Assembly: GCA_016934395.1 (NCBI GenBank)
Contig: JAFGSZ010000155.1
Coordinates: forward strand, 33,843 to 97,842
DNA: 64,000 nt
DNA from: Bacteroidales bacterium
GTDB lineage: Bacteria; Bacteroidota; Bacteroidia; Bacteroidales; UBA10428
Reading direction: 5' to 3'
Shown here: positions 1 to 10,984 of the stretch, in pieces
How positions within the stretch are numbered: the stretch's first letter is position 1
Layout: every line of letters begins with the position of its first letter
Translations under genes and position numbers: made by a program
The notes under the pieces: model-generated
The model's input: only the letters and a program-made list of their open reading frames with translations
The model's database searches: none
Told to the model about the DNA's origin: nothing

Positions 1-2
1 TT

Positions 3-954
<952 letters not shown>

Positions 955-960
955 AAATTG

Positions 961-998
961 AAAATCCGGGTTTAGCGGTTGGCTAAACTCCGGATTTT
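961..998 (+). other. Intergenic hairpin between atpE and atpF
   Basis: Two arms, AAAATCCGG-GTTTAG and CTAAAC-TCCGGATTTT, pair over 15 bp with a single bulged base and a 7-nt loop (cggttgg). It starts 6 nt after the atpE stop and lies inside the operon. There is only a four-T tail and transcription must continue into atpF, so it is more likely a partial terminator or an RNA-processing/stabilising element that raises the level of subunit c over the rest. Confidence 0.6.
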
Positions 999-1019
999 AT
1001 CTGATTTAAAATTAATATT

Positions 1020-1514
1020 ATGGATTTATTAGTACCGCATACCGGAACGATTATTTGGATGACGATTGCATTTTCAATCTCATTCTTTATCCTTGCTAAA
1101 TTCGCCTGGAAACCTATCCTGGGGTTTTTAAAATCGAGGGAAAATTCAATTAAAAATGCACTGCGCTCTGCTGAGGAAGCAAAAGAGGAAATGTCGAAAT
1201 TAAAAGCTGATAATGAACAAATAATTGCCGAAGCTAAAAAAGAAAGAGATTTGATTATTAAAGAAGCCCGCGACTTAAAAGACTCTATTATTAACGAAGC
1301 AAAAAATAAAGCTACTGAAGAAGCAACCCGAATATTAGAAGCAGCAAAAGAAAATATCAAGAGTGAAAAATTAATGGCTTTTAATGAAATTAAAACTCAG
1401 GTGGCCCTTGTTTCTGTTAAAATTGCTGAAAAACTTTTACAGGAAAAGCTTTCTGAAGGTTCTGAACAAAAAGAACTTATCGAAAAATTATTACGCCAGG
1501 TTAAATTAAATTAA
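1020..1514 (+). CDS. atpF: ATP synthase F0 subunit b
   Basis: This is the peripheral stalk subunit that links the membrane sector to F1. It has 164 residues: one N-terminal transmembrane helix (about residues 8-28), then the KFAWKPILGFLKSRE transition typical of subunit b, then a long, highly charged Lys/Glu-rich coiled coil to the C-terminus. Length and architecture are normal. It lies 66 bp after atpE (with the hairpin between) and 27 bp before atpH. Confidence 0.95.
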   Translation: MDLLVPHTGTIIWMTIAFSISFFILAKFAWKPILGFLKSRENSIKNALRSAEEAKEEMSKLKADNEQIIAEAKKERDLIIKEARDLKDSIINEAKNKATEEATRILEAAKENIKSEKLMAFNEIKTQVALVSVKIAEKLLQEKLSEGSEQKELIEKLLRQVKLN

Positions 1515-1541
1515 AGCTTAAAAAGAAATTCTGCCAGGATA

Positions 1542-2081
1542 ATGAACGAAAGTAAAATATCGGTTCGATATGCCAAAGCCTTGTATGCTTTGGGAAAAGA
1601 AGAAAAAATTACCGAATTTTTAAGACTGGATATGGAATTGTTTCTTGAGTGTGAAAACTCGATGGAAGATTTTCGTAATTTTTTAAATAATCCCGTGGTC
1701 AGACCCTCAAAAAAACAAAAGATATTACGTGAAATTTTCGAGGGGAAAGTTAATCCGACTACAATTTCATTTTTTAACCTCGTGTTGAAAAATAACCGCG
1801 AACAATATCTTCCTTCCATAGCAAGATATTTTATTGAGTTATTTAAGCTGGACCAGGGAATAAAAATGGCTACTATAACCACATCTAAACCGCTGGATGA
1901 TGAAGTTAAAGATATGGTTGCTAAAATTATTGCGAAGAGATTTAAAACAAAACTGGAGTTGAAAGATTTCACGGATGAATCCCTTATTGGTGGCTTTGTG
2001 CTGCGTATAGAAGATCTTCAGATTGACGCCAGCATTTCATCATCATTAAATAAAATAAAAAGAGAATTACTGAGTGCATAA
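1542..2081 (+). CDS. atpH: ATP synthase F1 subunit delta
   Basis: This peripheral stalk subunit (OSCP-like) caps the F1 alpha/beta hexamer and binds subunit b. It has 179 residues. The N-terminal helical domain begins with the typical SVRYAKALY motif, and the C-terminal end carries the family pattern LIGGFVLRIEDLQIDAS. It sits between atpF and atpA with gaps of 27 and 21 bp, the normal place for delta. It starts at the only well-placed ATG. Confidence 0.95.
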   Translation: MNESKISVRYAKALYALGKEEKITEFLRLDMELFLECENSMEDFRNFLNNPVVRPSKKQKILREIFEGKVNPTTISFFNLVLKNNREQYLPSIARYFIELFKLDQGIKMATITTSKPLDDEVKDMVAKIIAKRFKTKLELKDFTDESLIGGFVLRIEDLQIDASISSSLNKIKRELLSA

Positions 2082-2102
2082 TCGTGTTAAAATTCTATAA
2101 AA

Positions 2103-3680
2103 ATGGCAGTTATTAAACCATCGGAAGTTTCTAAAATATTAAAAGAACAGCTTAAAGGAATCAGTACAGAAATAGAATTGGAAGAAGTTGGTACTGTGCT
2201 GCAAATTGGAGACGGAATTGCAAGAATCCACGGATTATCAAAAGTGCAGTCTAACGAGCTGATTGAATTTGAAAGCGGGGAAACCGGATTAGTATTGAAT
2301 CTGGAAGAAGACAATGTAGGTGCGGTTCTTTTTGGTCCGTCAGAAAAAATAAAAGAAGGTGATTCCGTAAAACGACTTAAAAGGATCGCTTCACTTAAAG
2401 TTGGTGAAGGTATGCTAGGACGTATTATTACCACGCTGGGTGAACCTCTTGATGGAAAAGGCCCAATCCCGGGTAAAACCTATGTAATGCCATTTGAGCG
2501 AAAAGCTCCCGGAGTAATTTTCAGACAACCTGTAAGTGAACCCTTGCAAACCGGAATAAAAGCAATTGATGCAATGATCCCTATTGGAAGAGGGCAACGT
2601 GAATTAATCATCGGAGACCGTCAGACGGGGAAAACTGCCATTGCTATTGATACTATTATTAACCAAAAAGAATTTTACGATCAGGGTGAGCCTGTATATT
2701 GTATTTATGTAGCTATAGGACAAAAAGGATCTACAATTGCCAACGTAGCAAAAACACTAGAAAAATACGGTGCAATGAACTATACCGTAATAGTGGCTGC
2801 AAATGCATCAGATCCTGCCGCATTACAATTTTATGCGCCGTTTGCAGGTGCTGCAATTGGTGAATTTTTCAGAGATACCGGCCGTTCTGCATTAATAATA
2901 TACGATGACCTCTCAAAACAGGCCGTTTCGTATCGTGAAGTTTCTTTACTATTACGCCGCCCGCCCGGACGTGAAGCCTATCCGGGTGATGTTTTTTATC
3001 TTCATTCAAGACTATTGGAACGAGCCGCTAAAATTATAAATAATGACGAAATAGCTGCCCAGATGAATGACCTTCCCGATTCTATCCGGCATAAAGTAAA
3101 AGGAGGGGGTTCACTTACTGCTTTACCGATTATTGAAACACAAGCCGGCGACGTATCAGCCTATATTCCCACTAATGTAATTTCAATTACCGACGGTCAG
3201 ATTTTTTTGGAGTCTAACCTTTTTAATTCAGGTGTGCGTCCGGCTATTAATGTGGGTATTTCCGTATCCCGCGTGGGAGGTAAGGCTCAGATCAAATCCA
3301 TGAAAAAAATTGCAGGAACCTTAAAACTTGATCAGGCCCAGTACCGTGAGCTGGAGGCATTTTCAAAATTTGGATCCGATTTGGATGCTGCCACACATGC
3401 CGTTTTAAACAAGGGAGCAAAAAACGTTGAAATTCTTAAACAGGGCCAATATTCTCCTGTACCTGTTGAAAAGCAAATTGCTATTATATATTGCGGGGTA
3501 AAAGGACTTCTTAGAGAAGTTGCCCTGGATAAGGTAAAACAGTTTGAAACTGAATTTTTGGAATTTCTGGAACTCAAACATAAAAAAGTACTGCAAACAC
3601 TCAAAGAAGGCAACCTGAACGAATTGGTTGAAAAAACACTGGAAGCAGTTGCTGAAGAAATTGCAGAGAAATACAGATAA
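2103..3680 (+). CDS. atpA: ATP synthase F1 subunit alpha
   Basis: This is the non-catalytic nucleotide-binding subunit of F1. It has 525 residues, a little longer than the usual 500-515. The Walker A motif GDRQTGKT lies at residues 171-178. The Walker B region is [12 protein letters not shown], and the alpha/beta signature region contains [22 protein letters not shown]. The N-terminal beta-barrel ([19 protein letters not shown]) is complete. The gene is followed 11 bp later by atpG. The catalytic beta subunit is not in the window. Confidence 0.98.
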   Translation: MAVIKPSEVSKILKEQLKGISTEIELEEVGTVLQIGDGIARIHGLSKVQSNELIEFESGETGLVLNLEEDNVGAVLFGPSEKIKEGDSVKRLKRIASLKVGEGMLGRIITTLGEPLDGKGPIPGKTYVMPFERKAPGVIFRQPVSEPLQTGIKAIDAMIPIGRGQRELIIGDRQTGKTAIAIDTIINQKEFYDQGEPVYCIYVAIGQKGSTIANVAKTLEKYGAMNYTVIVAANASDPAALQFYAPFAGAAIGEFFRDTGRSALIIYDDLSKQAVSYREVSLLLRRPPGREAYPGDVFYLHSRLLERAAKIINNDEIAAQMNDLPDSIRHKVKGGGSLTALPIIETQAGDVSAYIPTNVISITDGQIFLESNLFNSGVRPAINVGISVSRVGGKAQIKSMKKIAGTLKLDQAQYRELEAFSKFGSDLDAATHAVLNKGAKNVEILKQGQYSPVPVEKQIAIIYCGVKGLLREVALDKVKQFETEFLEFLELKHKKVLQTLKEGNLNELVEKTLEAVAEEIAEKYR

Positions 3681-3691
3681 GGATAATATCG

Positions 3692-4576
3692 ATGTCGAAT
3701 TTAAAAGAAATACGTACACGGCTTGCATCCATTAAATCTACCATGCAGATTACAAATGCCATGAAAATGGTGTCTGCTGCAAAATTGCGTAGAGCCCAGG
3801 ATGCTATTATCCAAATGCGCCCCTATGCGGATAAGCTTCATGAAATTCTTGAAAACATCAGTGCTATGATTGACACTGAACATGGAAATCCTTTTGGGGA
3901 TGAACGTGAAATAAACAGGGTTTTGTTAGTGGTAATTACATCCAACAAAGGATTATGCGGAGCTTTTAATGCTAATGTGAACAAAAAAGTTACCGAACTT
4001 ATAGAATCAAAATATCAGAAACAGTTTAAAAGTGATAACATTGATTTTATTTCTATCGGCAAAAAAGGAGCTGATTTTTTAAGATCAAAAAAACTAAAAA
4101 TTAAAGCAACACACCAGGATCTTTTTGACCAGCTGACCTTTGATAATATATTACCCATTGTAAATGAAATAATGAACGACTTTATACATGGTAAGTATGA
4201 TGTTGTTGAACTGGTATATAACCAGTTTATGAATGCAGCAGTTCAGGTACTCATCAATGAACAGTTTTTGCCAGTTGTACCAAAAGAAAAAGAAGAAGAC
4301 CGATACGAAACAAAAGTTGATTTTATTCTGGAACCTTCAAAAGAACTTATTATTGACGAATTAATTCCTAAATCATTACGGATAGTGTTTTACAAATCAT
4401 TGCTGGATTCTTTTGCTTCTGAACACGGGGCCCGTATGACAGCCATGCATAAAGCCACGGATAATGCCAGCGATTTAATAAAAGAATTGCAGCTGCATTA
4501 TAATAAAGCACGTCAGGCTTCAATTACCAACGAAATACTTGAAATTGTAAGTGGCGCCGAAGCATTAAAGGGCTAA
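3692..4576 (+). CDS. atpG: ATP synthase F1 subunit gamma
   Basis: This is the central rotor shaft of F1. It has 294 residues, with N-terminal helix LKEIRTRLASIKSTMQIT followed by NAMKMVSAAKLRRAQ, and C-terminal helix RQASITNEILEIVSGAEAL, both strongly conserved in gamma. The Rossmann-like middle part includes TSNKGLCGAFNANV. It is the last atp gene here. The next gene starts only 13 bp later on the same strand, and no terminator is visible between them, so some read-through is likely. Confidence 0.96.
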   Translation: MSNLKEIRTRLASIKSTMQITNAMKMVSAAKLRRAQDAIIQMRPYADKLHEILENISAMIDTEHGNPFGDEREINRVLLVVITSNKGLCGAFNANVNKKVTELIESKYQKQFKSDNIDFISIGKKGADFLRSKKLKIKATHQDLFDQLTFDNILPIVNEIMNDFIHGKYDVVELVYNQFMNAAVQVLINEQFLPVVPKEKEEDRYETKVDFILEPSKELIIDELIPKSLRIVFYKSLLDSFASEHGARMTAMHKATDNASDLIKELQLHYNKARQASITNEILEIVSGAEALKG

Positions 4577-4589
4577 TATTTACTACAAT

Positions 4590-6038
4590 TTGAAAACATC
4601 TGAAATTACAAAAAAAGAGATTATTCATCTTTTTCCCTTTTTTGTATTATTTATAATTCTAATCATTTCAGTCCTTCAACACTCTTTCTTCTGGGACAAA
4701 GATATTTTGGAATCCAAACAAGCTTATTGGTATCTTAATAATGGTTTTTCAATAATCCCGCCAGCAGAACTTGATGCAGGCCATCCCCCTCTAATGGGAT
4801 TAGTCCTCGCCTTTTTATGGAAACTATTTGGGAAAAACCTGGCTGTAGGACATTTATTAATGTTACCCTTTGCGTTGGGAATTACCTGGCAAATGTACCG
4901 TTTTTTAAAATTTTTGTTTCAGGAATCCGACTGGATTTATACGGCATTATTGCTCATACTCCTTGATACTTCCCTGCTAACCCAAATGGTTGTGGTTTCA
5001 GGTGATCTTATACTGGTATTTTTCTTCTTTTTGTCTTTAAATTCAATTTTAAGTCAGAAAAAATTTATACTTGCCCTGAGTATGGTTGGCCTTGGTTTGA
5101 TTAGCATGCGGGGAATGTTATCATGTGCTATTATTGGGATATTTCATCTGTACTATACATTTCTGTTTAAAAAAGATAAACTTAATTTTTCGAACCTGAC
5201 TGAAATAATCATCTCTTATATTCCTGCCTTTGTTCTGTCGCTTGCATATCTTATATATCATTATTCTGTGAGGGGCTGGATAACTTTTGATCCTGAAGAT
5301 TCAAATTGGGCCGGATGCTACGAGCGTGTAGATATAAACGGTTTTATCCGTAACATTTTTATCCTTATATGGAGACTTGTGGATTTCGGAAGATTGGGAC
5401 TGTGGCTTATTGGTTTTTATTTTTTGATTAAATTTTTTCACAACAAGATTATGCCAGACCGAAATATAAAATTATTACTGGTTTTATTTCTGATATCATT
5501 GGTGGTTTACTCACCAGGCATGCTTTTTTATAAAGTGCTTTCTGCACACAGATATATTCTTCCGGTTTATATGATATTTGGAGCCCTTATAAGCTATTTG
5601 ATCTTTAATACAGGGTTACCTGCTAAAACTATGAAGATTCTTTTTTATTTTGCCCTTATTGTGCTTTTAAGCGGAAATTTCTGGGTATATCCTGATCACA
5701 TTGCAAAAGGCTGGGATGCAACCCTTGCTCATTTGCCCTATTATTCCCTTCGTAATAAAATGATCTCTTATATAGATGAACATCATATTCCGATCTCTGA
5801 AATTGGCTCGGATACACCAAATAACAGTGAATTTAAGTATATCGACCTTAAAGGAGATGAACGGGCATTCCCAAAAAAAGATCTTCAGGCTCAGAAATAT
5901 ATTTTTTATTCAAATATTTTAAACGGATTTACGGACGAAGAGCTTAAAAAACTCAAAAATAGCTGGCAGGTTGTTCAACAATACAGGTTCCTTCAGGTAA
6001 GGGTAACGCTTTATAAAAATCCCTATTATTCCAAATAA
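4590..6038 (+). CDS. GT-C family membrane glycosyltransferase (family 39/ArnT-like)
   Basis: This is a predicted polytopic inner-membrane enzyme that would move a sugar from a lipid-phosphate donor to an acceptor on the periplasmic side. It has 482 residues and about ten transmembrane segments. The first periplasmic loop is acidic (WDKDILESKQAYWYLNNG) and is followed by AELDAGHPPLMGLVLAFLW, the usual look of the PMT_2/GT39 fold. The C-terminal soluble tail is short. The start is a TTG 13 bp after atpG, and no better ATG exists nearby. The acceptor cannot be deduced, and there are no other glycan genes around it. Its stop codon is 2 bp from the convergent stop of the next gene. Confidence 0.75.
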   Translation: MKTSEITKKEIIHLFPFFVLFIILIISVLQHSFFWDKDILESKQAYWYLNNGFSIIPPAELDAGHPPLMGLVLAFLWKLFGKNLAVGHLLMLPFALGITWQMYRFLKFLFQESDWIYTALLLILLDTSLLTQMVVVSGDLILVFFFFLSLNSILSQKKFILALSMVGLGLISMRGMLSCAIIGIFHLYYTFLFKKDKLNFSNLTEIIISYIPAFVLSLAYLIYHYSVRGWITFDPEDSNWAGCYERVDINGFIRNIFILIWRLVDFGRLGLWLIGFYFLIKFFHNKIMPDRNIKLLLVLFLISLVVYSPGMLFYKVLSAHRYILPVYMIFGALISYLIFNTGLPAKTMKILFYFALIVLLSGNFWVYPDHIAKGWDATLAHLPYYSLRNKMISYIDEHHIPISEIGSDTPNNSEFKYIDLKGDERAFPKKDLQAQKYIFYSNILNGFTDEELKKLKNSWQVVQQYRFLQVRVTLYKNPYYSK

Positions 6039-6040
6039 TA

Positions 6041-7273
6041 TCAGAAGTTCCATTTTAACCGAATAAAACCAAATTGTATTTTTTGTTCAAAAGTACTATC
6101 TATAGTTGCTTTGTCTTTTATTTTAAAACCAAATATCTGAGCAAAAGCAGAAATATCTAGATTGTCGGATAAAGAAACCGTAACGCTTGGCCCTAAATAA
6201 TAGCCGTTAATTTTTTTAATATCGTCGTTATCATATAAATACATAAATGCCATGGAAGCATTAATAAGAGGGGTAACAGGGTAACTTGCCTGTGTAAAAA
6301 AATTGTACCGTGTAAATGTCATATTTTTAACAGACATCGGCCCGGAATAAAATTGCATAAAATTAGTAGTCCCCATATTTTTAGGGATATCACTGTAAAA
6401 AAATTCAGCATTTACCCCCAATTCACTTGAGAACATATAGTCTGCAGAAAGACTGGCATAAAATAATCCTGAAGTATCGTTAAAATTGCTCTTCGGACGA
6501 AAATAACTTAATTCACCTCTAAAACTAACATTTAGTATACTCCCCGACCAGCCCATTCCGGCCACATAATCCACAGAATGAAAATAACCGGAATTGAGCA
6601 GGGAATAACTACTGTAATATCCTGTAATCAACTGTATATCGTAACCCCATTTATTAAACATATATTTTGCTGCAGCGGTAAGGTTACTTGCACTATCAAG
6701 CTTAACAGCAAATTCAGCCGAAGAGGCCATCCCGGTATAATATTGCAGCCTTAATGCATCACTTCCCGGACGCTCAGCATAATCGAAATCGAAAAAATTG
6801 TATACATTAAAAAGGTCATTCGGATTCCATACAAATGTTTGCGACCAGTTAATCCGTTGCCGCCCAGCAGTAATTTCGAGTTTATTCAAGGTATATTTTA
6901 ACCAGGCCCTGTCTACAGTAGTATTTAATACATAAGCTCCACCCGAAAACCAGTTCACAGACAAATCCATAAAATGCGGTTCATTGTTAAGTTCATCTTT
7001 GTAGTTGTCGATATTTTTCACAAAATCCCCATAAATTAACCTGTTTCGTAACTGGAGAGAAGCTGTAAATTTATCGTCAGGGTACCAAGAAAAATTTAAA
7101 CGATTATGCAACAAGGTTTCAAATAATGAAGTATCCAAAGAAGATTCATGCATTAACCAAGACATAGCAGAAAGATATCCGCTAAAGTCAGTTTTATTCG
7201 ATTCCTTAGCTTGTGATTTTAAGGGTTGGTATATTATAATTATTAAACCTAAAACCCATAAATATTTCTTCAT
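6041..7273 (-). CDS. Outer-membrane beta-barrel protein of the export operon
   Basis: 410 residues. An N-terminal signal peptide (about residues 1-22, MKKYLWVLGLIIIIYQPLKS) is followed by a sequence of alternating polar and aromatic beta strands. It ends in a terminal strand, QIQFGFIRLKWNF, with the C-terminal Phe of outer-membrane barrels. The segment WLKYTLNKLEITAGRQRINW resembles porin-like proteins of Bacteroidota. It is the last gene of a minus-strand operon and overlaps the preceding gene by ATGA. The context suggests it is the outer-membrane partner of the ABC system next to it. No specific substrate can be read from the sequence. Confidence 0.65.
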   Translation of the reverse strand: MKKYLWVLGLIIIIYQPLKSQAKESNKTDFSGYLSAMSWLMHESSLDTSLFETLLHNRLNFSWYPDDKFTASLQLRNRLIYGDFVKNIDNYKDELNNEPHFMDLSVNWFSGGAYVLNTTVDRAWLKYTLNKLEITAGRQRINWSQTFVWNPNDLFNVYNFFDFDYAERPGSDALRLQYYTGMASSAEFAVKLDSASNLTAAAKYMFNKWGYDIQLITGYYSSYSLLNSGYFHSVDYVAGMGWSGSILNVSFRGELSYFRPKSNFNDTSGLFYASLSADYMFSSELGVNAEFFYSDIPKNMGTTNFMQFYSGPMSVKNMTFTRYNFFTQASYPVTPLINASMAFMYLYDNDDIKKINGYYLGPSVTVSLSDNLDISAFAQIFGFKIKDKATIDSTFEQKIQFGFIRLKWNF

Positions 7274-7746
7274 AATTTTTTCTTATTTGAAAAATATTTT
7301 CGTGTAAGCACCAAGGGTAAAAAAATTATAATAAGTAATACTGTGTTTAATACCACATTAAACGTAACTTTATAAAGCGCTGATGTAAGTGTATCTGCAA
7401 CATACCAAACCAGTAATGAAACAAGAATACAATACCATGACCAAAGGCTAAGATCCCGAAAGGCATTTGTAATCAGGCAAAAAAGCATGATTCCCCAACC
7501 TGCCATAACCGCACCGGTAACCCCGTATACCCATCCCTGAAATTGTTGTATATTAATGCCGACCGTATCCGAATTAAAAAATACAGAATTTATATTCCGG
7601 TTCATTAACGAAAAAGCAGACGTATGATTAAAAGTTGTCATCAGCAATCCAAAAAGCGTAATAAAAACAGCGCTGATTTGAAGCCACCTAAACCAAAACA
7701 TATAGTTCTTTACCGGAAAAACCGGATTCTTAATTACGCCTTTCAT
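7270..7746 (-). CDS. Four-helix membrane protein of the export operon (unknown function)
   Basis: This is a 158-residue protein with four predicted transmembrane segments (about residues 17-40, 70-95, 98-122 and 130-150) and short loops. I do not recognise the family. A GTG lies directly before the ATG at 7746; I prefer the ATG. The gene overlaps the end of the ATPase gene by 17 bp and the barrel gene by 4 bp, so the three are translationally coupled. It is probably an accessory membrane component of the exporter. Confidence 0.6.
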   Translation of the reverse strand: MKGVIKNPVFPVKNYMFWFRWLQISAVFITLFGLLMTTFNHTSAFSLMNRNINSVFFNSDTVGINIQQFQGWVYGVTGAVMAGWGIMLFCLITNAFRDLSLWSWYCILVSLLVWYVADTLTSALYKVTFNVVLNTVLLIIIFLPLVLTRKYFSNKKKL

Positions 7747-8416
7747 CACTTATAATTTTTCCATCTTCAATGGTAATTACCCGTTTTGCCTTTTTTACTA
7801 CCCGGGCATCGTGTGTTGAAAAAATAAATGTAACCTGCTCTTCCCGGTTAAGCTTCTCCATTATTTCGAGAAGATTTTCTGTGGTTTTTGAATCCAGGTT
7901 GGCCGTTGGTTCATCAGCCAGTATAAACTTGGGTTTGGATGCCAGCGCCCTTGCCACCGCAACACGCTGTTGCTGGCCACCGGATAATTTTGCCGGCCGG
8001 CTGTCAATACGATCGATCAGGCCAACAGCCTCAAGTAATTCTTTAGTACGAGCATCCCGTTCCTTTTTTGATTTCCCCTGGAGCAGCATAATAAATTCAA
8101 CATTTTCTTTAACAGTTAATACAGGAATAAGATTATAAGCCTGAAAGACAAATCCAATATTATGCAGTCTGAAGTCTATTAATCTCGAAGATTTAAGCGT
8201 TCCAACCGAAGTATTATCAATAATTATTTCTCCTCCGGAAGGTTTATCCAATCCTCCAAGAAGATTCAATAATGTGGTTTTACCAGATCCTGAAGGGCCA
8301 ACAATTGCTGCAAATTCTCCTTTTTCAAATGAAAGGTTTACTCCGTTTACTGCATGAACTTTGACTTCAGAATCATTATATATTTTTTCCAGGTTTTTTA
8401 TATCTATTATTTTCAT
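7730..8416 (-). CDS. ABC transporter ATP-binding protein, LolD/MacB type
   Basis: This 228-residue ATPase energises the two FtsX-type permeases upstream of it. Motifs: Walker A GPSGSGKTTLLNLLGG; Q-loop FVFQAYNLIPVLTV; ABC signature LSGGQQQRVAVARALA; Walker B KFILADEPTANLDS; H-loop FIFSTHD. The LDKPSGGEIIID stretch and overall length match the LolD/MacB/FtsE group, which drives mechanotransmission rather than ordinary transport through a channel. There is a 92-bp gap to the permease gene. The cargo is inferred to be a lipoprotein or lipid because of the LolA-like gene in the operon. Confidence 0.88.
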   Translation of the reverse strand: MKIIDIKNLEKIYNDSEVKVHAVNGVNLSFEKGEFAAIVGPSGSGKTTLLNLLGGLDKPSGGEIIIDNTSVGTLKSSRLIDFRLHNIGFVFQAYNLIPVLTVKENVEFIMLLQGKSKKERDARTKELLEAVGLIDRIDSRPAKLSGGQQQRVAVARALASKPKFILADEPTANLDSKTTENLLEIMEKLNREEQVTFIFSTHDARVVKKAKRVITIEDGKIISDERRN

Positions 8417-8508
8417 GATTGAAGATTTTTATTATTCGTCTATTTTTAATTTTTATAATTACTATAATTAAAATATTTAAGCTCATAAATGATTACTATC
8501 AATTCAAA

Positions 8509-9729
8509 CTACATATCAATCCTCAGCGCTTCTGCAGGTTTTAAATGCAATGCTTTAACCGCGGGATATATAGCTGCCAGTAATCCGGTAATAATTACCA
8601 GAATGGTAACTTTTACAGCAATATTTAATTTCAATACCGGGTAAATTACAGGATCGTACCCCATTCGTTCGTATGCTTCACTAAATGCAGACAAATCAAT
8701 TCCGGTACGCATAAAAATTAAAGCAGCAGCATATCCCAATAAAATACCAAGTACTCCGCCAGTAAGGGTTAGAAATACGGTTTCAAGCACAATCATTGAA
8801 AACACCCTCCTGCGGTTCATACCTACAGCCATTAACATTCCCAACTCCTTAACACGTTCAAGAATAGCCATTAGCATAGTATTAATAATGCCGAAACCCA
8901 ATGCAAACAAAATAATTATGAGAATAAAATACATGGAAATATCCATGGTCTCTTCTACGAGGCTGACTTCAGGTGAAATTTCACGCCACGATTTTACGTC
9001 CAGATCTGGAAATTCTGTTTTTAAATCTGCCAGTGTGCTTTCTACATCCTGGTTATTTTTTAATAAAATAGCTATTTCATGTCCGGCAGATGCTTCAAAA
9101 TGTGTTAAATTCCTTAGGTCTTCAACCCGTATAAAAGCATTCATTTCATCGTACATAGAATTAGTTGTTTTATAAATTCCGGCAATCCTGAATGAACCTT
9201 TTGTCATGGTACCATCCATCTGTTGCATAATAACAACTACTTTAGACCGGACTTTCACATTCAGTTTTTCAGCAAGTTTTTCTCCGATTAAAATAGGATT
9301 TCGCTTTATTCCTGTTAAATAGGTTCCATCAATGACTTTGGTATAGATATCCGTTATTTTTTGCTCTTCTTCGGGATTAATCCCAACAATCCGTAAACCC
9401 GAACCGGTTTCAGCAGAAGTTATCAATGCATTTTGCACAGTCCGGCAACTTACTGCAGATACTGAAGGCAGTTGTTCAATTTTGGTTTTTACTTCCTGAA
9501 TATTGGGTATAAAATTTATCATATCAGGATTAACCATATATTTCGGATTATGCAATTGAATATGAGATACTTCAGTTTTAATTGCAGTTTCCAGGCGTTG
9601 GTCCACCATTCCGTAATAAAATGCCCAGGTAAATACACCGGCAAATATTCCCAGTGCTATGGCAATAATAATTACAGCGCTACGGACTTTGCTACGCCAA
9701 ACATTTCTCCATGAGACTGACCAGATCAT
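8509..9729 (-). CDS. FtsX/LolE-type ABC permease
   Basis: 406 residues with the MacB/FtsX layout: an N-terminal transmembrane helix (about residues 16-38), a large periplasmic domain of about 220 residues, then three C-terminal helices (about 270-292, 322-346 and 372-392). The sequence RNVWRSKVRSAVIIIAIALG at the N-terminus and ERVKELGMLMAVGMNRRRVF before helix 3 are typical of the family. It is 22 bp downstream of a second, related permease, so the complex is probably a heterodimer as in LolCE. Confidence 0.85.
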   Translation of the reverse strand: MIWSVSWRNVWRSKVRSAVIIIAIALGIFAGVFTWAFYYGMVDQRLETAIKTEVSHIQLHNPKYMVNPDMINFIPNIQEVKTKIEQLPSVSAVSCRTVQNALITSAETGSGLRIVGINPEEEQKITDIYTKVIDGTYLTGIKRNPILIGEKLAEKLNVKVRSKVVVIMQQMDGTMTKGSFRIAGIYKTTNSMYDEMNAFIRVEDLRNLTHFEASAGHEIAILLKNNQDVESTLADLKTEFPDLDVKSWREISPEVSLVEETMDISMYFILIIILFALGFGIINTMLMAILERVKELGMLMAVGMNRRRVFSMIVLETVFLTLTGGVLGILLGYAAALIFMRTGIDLSAFSEAYERMGYDPVIYPVLKLNIAVKVTILVIITGLLAAIYPAVKALHLKPAEALRIDM

Positions 9730-9751
9730 AATTTCAAATTTTAAATATTAT

Positions 9752-10969
9752 TTATGCTCTTAAAGCATTACTTACTTTTAAATTTATTATCTGTATTACC
9801 GGATACACAGCGATACATAATGTAATTACAAATACTGTTATTAACTGGTTTAATACAACCTTGGGAACAAGGCTAAAATACATTGCCGGTTCAAGTCCAA
9901 ACATTTCATAAGCCTCACCAATTTCTGCCGGTAATGGGATAGGATTATTTACAAAAATTGAAATAATAGGAATGCTTAATACAAAACCAGCAATTACTCC
10001 GACTAAACCAATTAACAAGGTCTCGTAAAACAACATGGTTTGCAAGCGATATTTTTGCATACCTATAGCTATCATAATGCCATTTTCACGTTTACGTTCA
10101 GACATCATCATAATTATAGTCCCCAGTATTCCAAAACCGATTACGATATACAATATCGCTTTCATTACAACTCCGCCTGCCCGGTCGCCTTCAATCATCT
10201 GAACAATTTCCGGCTGCATCTCATCCCAGGTCATTATGCTGTATTTATCTCCAACCTTTTCCTGAATGGCATGCTTAATTTTCTGAACATGGTCGTAATC
10301 GCTAACTAACAATACCATAGAAGTTACCATATCGGGAACGGAAAAAAAATCACGTGCAGCGTCAAGATCAATATAAGCTCCAAAATTATTCAGATCGGGA
10401 GAAGGGAATTTCAGAATACCTTTTATTGGAAAAAGTCCTGCAGCGCTGGCACCATGATATCCCTGGCTAATAAGTACCAAAGTATCACCGATTTCAGCTT
10501 TTAATTGTTTTGCAATATTTACGGCAACCAGAATACCTTTATCACCTTTTGAAAGATACTCACCAGTTGATACCCACTGTGATAAATTGGTGATTTTATT
10601 TTCCTCTTCAGGATCAATACCAATAAGGGCGGCCCCTTTTGTTACATTCCCCGTTGAAAGTAATGTAAACGATTCTATTCGCGGAACATATAATTCAATT
10701 TCATCAGTTGAATTTAGGGCATCCTTAAGATCCTGACCGGGGACATAGCTGTCGTCAATTGAACGGGTTTCCCAGTAATCATTATGATGAATCTGTAAAT
10801 ACCCCGAATAAAATTTTACGATATTATCAATCATTTTAGAATACGTACCTTCTTGCATAGACGACATTAATGTTGAGAAAAATACAGCCAGGGCAACAGC
10901 AGCGGCAGTTATTAGTGTCCTGCGTTTATTTCTCCACAAATTTCTCCAGGCTATGGTTAAATTTTTCAT
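9752..10969 (-). CDS. FtsX/LolC-type ABC permease
   Basis: 405 residues with the same one-plus-three helix layout as the next gene: RNLWRNKRRTLITAAAVALA at the N-terminal helix, a periplasmic domain, and SERKRENGIMIAIGMQKYRL before the third helix. The two permeases are clearly paralogous but not close. It lies 15 bp downstream of the LolA-like gene, within one operon. It is predicted to act with the ATPase to extract an outer-membrane-bound molecule from the inner membrane. Confidence 0.85.
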   Translation of the reverse strand: MKNLTIAWRNLWRNKRRTLITAAAVALAVFFSTLMSSMQEGTYSKMIDNIVKFYSGYLQIHHNDYWETRSIDDSYVPGQDLKDALNSTDEIELYVPRIESFTLLSTGNVTKGAALIGIDPEEENKITNLSQWVSTGEYLSKGDKGILVAVNIAKQLKAEIGDTLVLISQGYHGASAAGLFPIKGILKFPSPDLNNFGAYIDLDAARDFFSVPDMVTSMVLLVSDYDHVQKIKHAIQEKVGDKYSIMTWDEMQPEIVQMIEGDRAGGVVMKAILYIVIGFGILGTIIMMMSERKRENGIMIAIGMQKYRLQTMLFYETLLIGLVGVIAGFVLSIPIISIFVNNPIPLPAEIGEAYEMFGLEPAMYFSLVPKVVLNQLITVFVITLCIAVYPVIQIINLKVSNALRA

Positions 10970-10984
10970 TTTTCAAATTTTTAA

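Noticed and set aside
983..1360. Open frame on the minus strand across atpF
   Set aside because: It mirrors the Lys/Glu-rich coiled coil of atpF and has the Ser/Phe/Leu-rich composition of an antisense shadow.
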